Assembly (NCBI GenBank): GCA_031761405.1
Contig: JASEVX010000379.1
Span: 1 to 64,000, forward strand
DNA: 64,000 nucleotides
Direction: 5' to 3'
DNA from: Serripes groenlandicus
Taxonomy: Eukaryota > Mollusca > Bivalvia > Cardiida > Cardiidae
The position numbers and the translations under genes were made by a program. The notes below the pieces were generated by a model. It ran no database searches. It worked only from the letters and a program-made list of their open reading frames with translations, and was not told the origin of the DNA. Positions 60,581 through 64,000 of this stretch are shown one piece after another (within the stretch, counting starts at the first letter, position 1; every line of letters begins with the position of its first letter).

Positions 60581-63529
60581 ATGTGTTCAACCATGTTCAA
60601 TTATTTTACTTTCATTTGCAGAGATATCCCATATGTTTGCCTATAGGTTTATTAAGTCGTCTGCTGCATATGTTTTGTATGTGGGAAAGGGTTAAGATAA
60701 GTCAGAGATACCGCTATCAAGCATGATCATCAATAATCTATTATATGAACCACACATCACATGAGCATCAAACTTCTGGACTTTTTGAAATGTTTTAGTT
60801 GTATGACGGTTCAGAGACTAATACATGAGCCTGGCTTTGTTTATACCAACCGCATGATACTTAATCTTTAAAACTAAGTGGAAATATCTTCATTAAATTA
60901 AACCTCGTTATTTCTATTAGTAACCGCACCTCTGTTTAAACAATATTGTTTAACATTATACTGTATTATAGGCCGGGGGCCTTTGCTTACTAATACAATA
61001 ATTGTATTGTATTGCATTGTATTGCTCTACAATTGCGCAGAGTTATCTTGCTCTGGACTTATGGACAAACAATCACAGATGGCCTCGATATAATTATCAC
61101 AAACGTTGTTAAATAGGATTCGATAGCACTGATACGAGACTAACCATTATATAGTACCGTAATAATTACGCTAGATTTGATATTCCTTGACCAAAGCTCA
61201 AATGCACTTATAATATATTTTGGTGATATTGATGTCACTTGTTATTCTAGAGATTTGAATAATGTTTAAATGCCTTAGTGGGGACCAGGAAAGACCCTGG
61301 TAAATCTGCGCAGTGGCGCCATAGACTGATATGTGTATTCGTTGATCGAAAAATTCCCGAAAGTTATTTTTTAAATGTGGAGACACATTACATTGTGTAC
61401 AAGGTAAGGACGTTTGTTCTAGTTATACATATATTATATATATATATATTATACAGGTTCACCGAGACCGGATCCATCTGTGCAATATAACACAACAGCC
61501 TCCTCTCACGTCGGAGCCTCGGCATATTTCTTTGTAAACGTGGTCGGCTACCCATATCCGTCCTACCAATGGTCACGTGACGATGGTAAGCCAATGTCGC
61601 ATTGGATACAAACTGATTCCCAAACATCTTCTATGCTGACCCTGAAGAATCTAACAGTAGACGACTTTAGGACATACATATTGACAATGAACAACACGAT
61701 GGGATCTAAATCAGTGCCGTTTCAACTAACGGCATACGGTGAGTTTGTACTAAGACCATGTTTAGAGAGACTGTTTCACGAATTTAGATCTGAAACAATA
61801 TATGTTCGCAGAAGTGTTTTTTTCAAAAGCACGTATTCTCCATGTTAATTGAATTGTCTCAGCCACGTAACTGAAAGGTCAGCGAACGTTCCATATACAT
61901 ATATTTATATGTGATTTGATCCTGTTATATATTAATCATATGAGCCGTCCCGCGAGAAAACCAACAGTATGGCCTTTGCGTAATGTATCGACCCGGATCA
62001 GCTTAAGCAGGCTAACAAGGGAGGACACTTTTCGCCGCCTGGGTATTTTCTGTTTCAAGAATCATTACTCAATACCTCTATACCCCTGAGACGGAATGTG
62101 TCGGCCCATATCAGTCTGCGCGGACTGCGCAGGCTGATCTAGGTCGATACATTACGCAGAGGACATTATGTTGGTTTTCTCACGGAAAGGCACATAGTAT
62201 TGCTGCATAGATACCGCTACATGAAACCTCAATGAAGGATATTCAAATGTATATCATTTTGAAAATAATTCTAATTTGTAAAATTAAAAAAGTCCACTTA
62301 GACAGACACCACTTTAACATACCTTTTATAAAATAAATGGAAAAATAAGAAACCATCGACATTTTAGGTAGACCAGAAAGGCCATATGAACTGAGGTTCA
62401 CGGATGTCACCTACGACAGTGTCAGGTTGCTATGGAGATCAGGATTCGATATGGGCTCCAGAGAACACTTCTCGGTGATGAAACTTGTCGGAAACACATT
62501 TACACAGGTCAGTTACTAGCTTTACAAAAGCGTATTTGAGCGACGGTCCACGAAAATCGACCTTAGCTAATTCATGACATAAAGATGTTTCTGTGCACCA
62601 AGTCAGTCTGATCCAATTGTCAGTGCTTGTCAGTAGTGTCCAGACATCATTTGTGACGAGTTGGAAAGAATGCAAACCCAGATGAAACTGATCGTAGGGC
62701 AAGTTAACCAGACTCTACACTGGTCGTAATTTACCAAAGAAGTATATTTGTAACGCAGAACTTATTTCTTTTGAGATCACTTGTGAGACATGAACACTAC
62801 TGAATAATGTTCTAAGCGAACCGTTGTCTCACGATTATATTAACAAAGTAATATCATTTGCAATATAATAGTATTTAGGGCGACAAGGGTTACACTTGTT
62901 ATGTAATAATACTTCCTGATTATCCAATCTGATGACCAATCAACTGATCAAAGGTCCGGTTATCTACAATGCTGAAGGTCACGTGACCTCATTAGCTATG
63001 CAAGCGTCGGTCTTTTCCTTTAAGCTGTACATGAAACACAGACACACGTTCGATTCGTCTTTTTAAATACTTTGGTTGTTGGTGGCAAACACGCGTTTGA
63101 CATACTAGAACGTATGTTTAATAATGGAATTATATCTGTATATTGAGAGGTCGTTAGTTACCACGTGTTTGACAACCCAGTAAGCTAACCTTTTCATATG
63201 TTAAGCTCTAAAAAATGAAATATTGATACACATACAACTGAGGTTGTACAAGCGTGCCCATCTAATGATCCATTTCTACGAGTTATTTGCCTTTCTATAA
63301 CCATATTATAAATATCTAATTAGGAACGACTAATTACATTCGTGTACATTATTTCAGATATCAGGGGAAGCATATAGCGACTACAAGAACCATGGTGTAG
63401 ACCAGGAGTGGAGCTATACTGTTAACAACCTGGACAGTATTACCCAGTATAACATCTCGGTAATGGCCGAGAACGATGATGGCTTTGTGTCACTACTCGC
63501 TCCTATTCCGGTACATTTTAAAACAAAAG
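55691..63529 (+). CDS. Ig/FN3 type I membrane receptor, copy C (first 6 exons; runs off the window)
   Basis: Exons: 55691-55778, 56379-56642, 57514-57795, 61457-61738, 62368-62507 and 63358-63529, all open and in phase. Ig1 carries six extra bases (two residues, within NKTRSTFYQ) that keep the frame. The transmembrane and tail exons should lie right of 64000. Intron 3 is enlarged to 3.7 kb by a LINE. Confidence 0.85.
56166..56240. mobile_element. MITE (GAGCCGTCCCGC family), left fragment
   Basis: About 75 bp from ACCGTCCCCTGAGAAAACC through CGGATCAGCCTAAGCATGCC; the rest is deleted. In intron 1 of copy C. Confidence 0.72.
56379..56642 (+). CDS. Copy C exon 2: Ig-like domain 1
   Basis: Canonical cysteines and tryptophan present (IYWTENKT). 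It is 264 nt instead of 258. Confidence 0.86.
57514..57795 (+). CDS. Copy C exon 3: Ig-like domain 2
   Basis: Cysteine-poor like the paralogues. The variable patch (NSIVTVTNIAANTSLYGNHV) is closer to copy A than to copy B. Confidence 0.82.
57899..58015 (-). repeat. tRNA-like SINE fragment (copy C)
   Basis: Orthologue of 18066-18180, with a minus-strand B-box-like GGTTCGATCC. Confidence 0.5.
58533..60262 (+). pseudogene. LINE reverse transcriptase remnant
   Basis: Three open segments (58571-59171 partly, 59373-59780, 59690-60262) cover the RT from the fingers to the C-terminal region. They are separated by the insertion at 58983-59377 and by a one- or two-base frame change near 59717. No endonuclease domain is left. 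Confidence 0.82.
58571..60579 (+). mobile_element. 5'-truncated LINE (Jockey/CR1-like) in intron 3 of copy C
   Basis: RT motifs in order: KYQSGFRKDHS, SVYLDLRKAFD, SGVPQGSILGPLLFLIY, then after an insertion INDI, MYADDATLY, KTKCMLIG and LGIYIDQTLSWN, and finally LLDYCCHIWGTC and NELPLEIRN near the end. The 3' end is AATAAAG followed by a TTA repeat. Copy B has the empty site (39990-40000), giving a 5-bp duplication AATGT. The RT is broken by a nested insertion and by a frameshift at about 59717, so this copy is dead. Confidence 0.88.
58983..59377 (-). mobile_element. Nested retroposon inside the LINE reverse transcriptase
   Basis: About 395 bp flanked by TTAT (58979-58982, 59378-59381), splitting LFLIY from INDI. 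It begins with repeats of AGTTTCAA, read on the minus strand as an AATAAACTTTGAAACTTTG-type tail, so it is probably a minus-strand LINE or SINE end. It contains a GTGCGTGC-rich patch (59331-59362). Confidence 0.7.
61457..61738 (+). CDS. Copy C exon 4: Ig-like domain 3
   Basis: SYQWSRDDGKP and DDFRTYILT conserved, no canonical cysteines. Acceptor TATACAG, donor CATACG/GTGAG. Confidence 0.84.
61940..62194. mobile_element. MITE (GAGCCGTCCCGC family), full length
   Basis: In intron 4 of copy C, orthologous and nearly identical to 19762-20017. Confidence 0.84.
62368..62507 (+). CDS. Copy C exon 5: FN3 domain, N-terminal half
   Basis: Open and in phase; GSREHFSVMKLVG differs slightly from copies A and B. 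Donor ACACAG/GTCAG. Confidence 0.83.
63358..63529 (+). CDS. Copy C exon 6: FN3 domain, C-terminal half
   Basis: Contains NLDSITQYNISVMAEN. Acceptor TTATTTCAG, donor AAAAG/GTAAG. Last exon inside the window. Confidence 0.84.
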
Positions 63530-64000
63530 GTAAGGAAATATTTAATTTGAGATGTGCTCTGTGAATAACCAACCTCATGAAATGTGTTCACCAGTGCAGA
63601 TGCAGATCGAACTGTAGATTAATTTGGATCTACACTGTTCGTAGTTTAGTATTTGAGAGCTTCAGAAAAAAATCTGAAACGATAATATATTAAGATCCGA
63701 TATAATGGACTTGAGCAAGAGCTCATGCGCCGAATTCGGTTTCTGACATTTATATAAGCAATGTTTAATTGTAGATTTAAGGTATTTGACCCATCAACAT
63801 TGCAAATCACAGTACTATTTCAATTTTAATAGGTAGTTTTAACCATTTCCCACGTACGAACAAACTGCAGCCTACGATTTAGAAAACTCCTTGGCAAATA
63901 TATGGAAATCTCTATAAATGAATGTATTATCGTGAAAGAGTTAAAAACATAGTGACAAAAGAAGCAATAATTATTTCTCATTATGATCAATGTTTCCTTT
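63530..64000. other. Start of intron 6 of Ig copy C
   Basis: Matches the intron after the FN3 exons in copies A (27801 on) and B (42938 on). It lacks the Helitron-like element at the TGTATTATCG site (near 63925). Confidence 0.7.

Overview
This is intron-rich, AT-rich, repeat-dense metazoan DNA, most likely from a bivalve mollusc. The clues are spliced genes with GT/AG introns, a tRNA-derived SINE with a CCCCAATCAATCAA-type tail, a Ngaro element, Crypton-type recombinase genes, a Helitron-like family and at least 14 copies of one palindromic MITE. No species is claimed. All calls come from reading the sequence; no database search was run.

Region 1 (1-8.9 kb) holds two almost identical tandem copies, 4,827 bp apart, of a three-exon minus-strand gene. 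It encodes a 484-residue Crypton/DUF3504-type tyrosine recombinase. A tRNA-like sequence lies in intron 2, and long palindromes lie in intron 1.

Region 2 (9.9-63.5 kb) is a tandem family of three plus-strand genes for the same type I membrane protein: signal peptide, three Ig-like domains, one FN3 domain, a transmembrane helix and a 10-residue ending. Copy A (13790-31578) and copy B (37183-47566) are complete, with eight exons each. Copy C (55691-63529 and on) runs off the window after its FN3 exons. Exon lengths and phases match in all copies, apart from six extra bases in Ig1 of copy C, and complete copies total 463 codons plus a stop. Only Ig1 keeps the canonical cysteine pair.

The paralogues act as filled and empty sites for each other, which fixes insertion boundaries exactly. 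Copy A carries a Ngaro retrotransposon with complete split direct repeats and an SGNH-hydrolase reading frame (20770-27221), a three-LTR TRIM (29744-30453), a Helitron-like element (14292-15969), a short retroposon and a micro-inversion. Copy B carries a SINE with a 12-bp target duplication, an 87-bp Harbinger-like MITE and a second Helitron-like element (43379-44913). Copy C carries a 5'-truncated LINE (58571-60579) with another insertion inside its reverse transcriptase.

The most unusual structure is a seven-unit 213-bp array (32378-33820) behind copy A. Each unit fuses 129 bp of the gene's own conserved 3' block, the first 39 bp of the Helitron-like element and 45 bp of the MITE. The spacers between genes (48.7-52.2 and 52.2-55.7 kb) hold long palindromes, minisatellites and duplicated upstream DNA.
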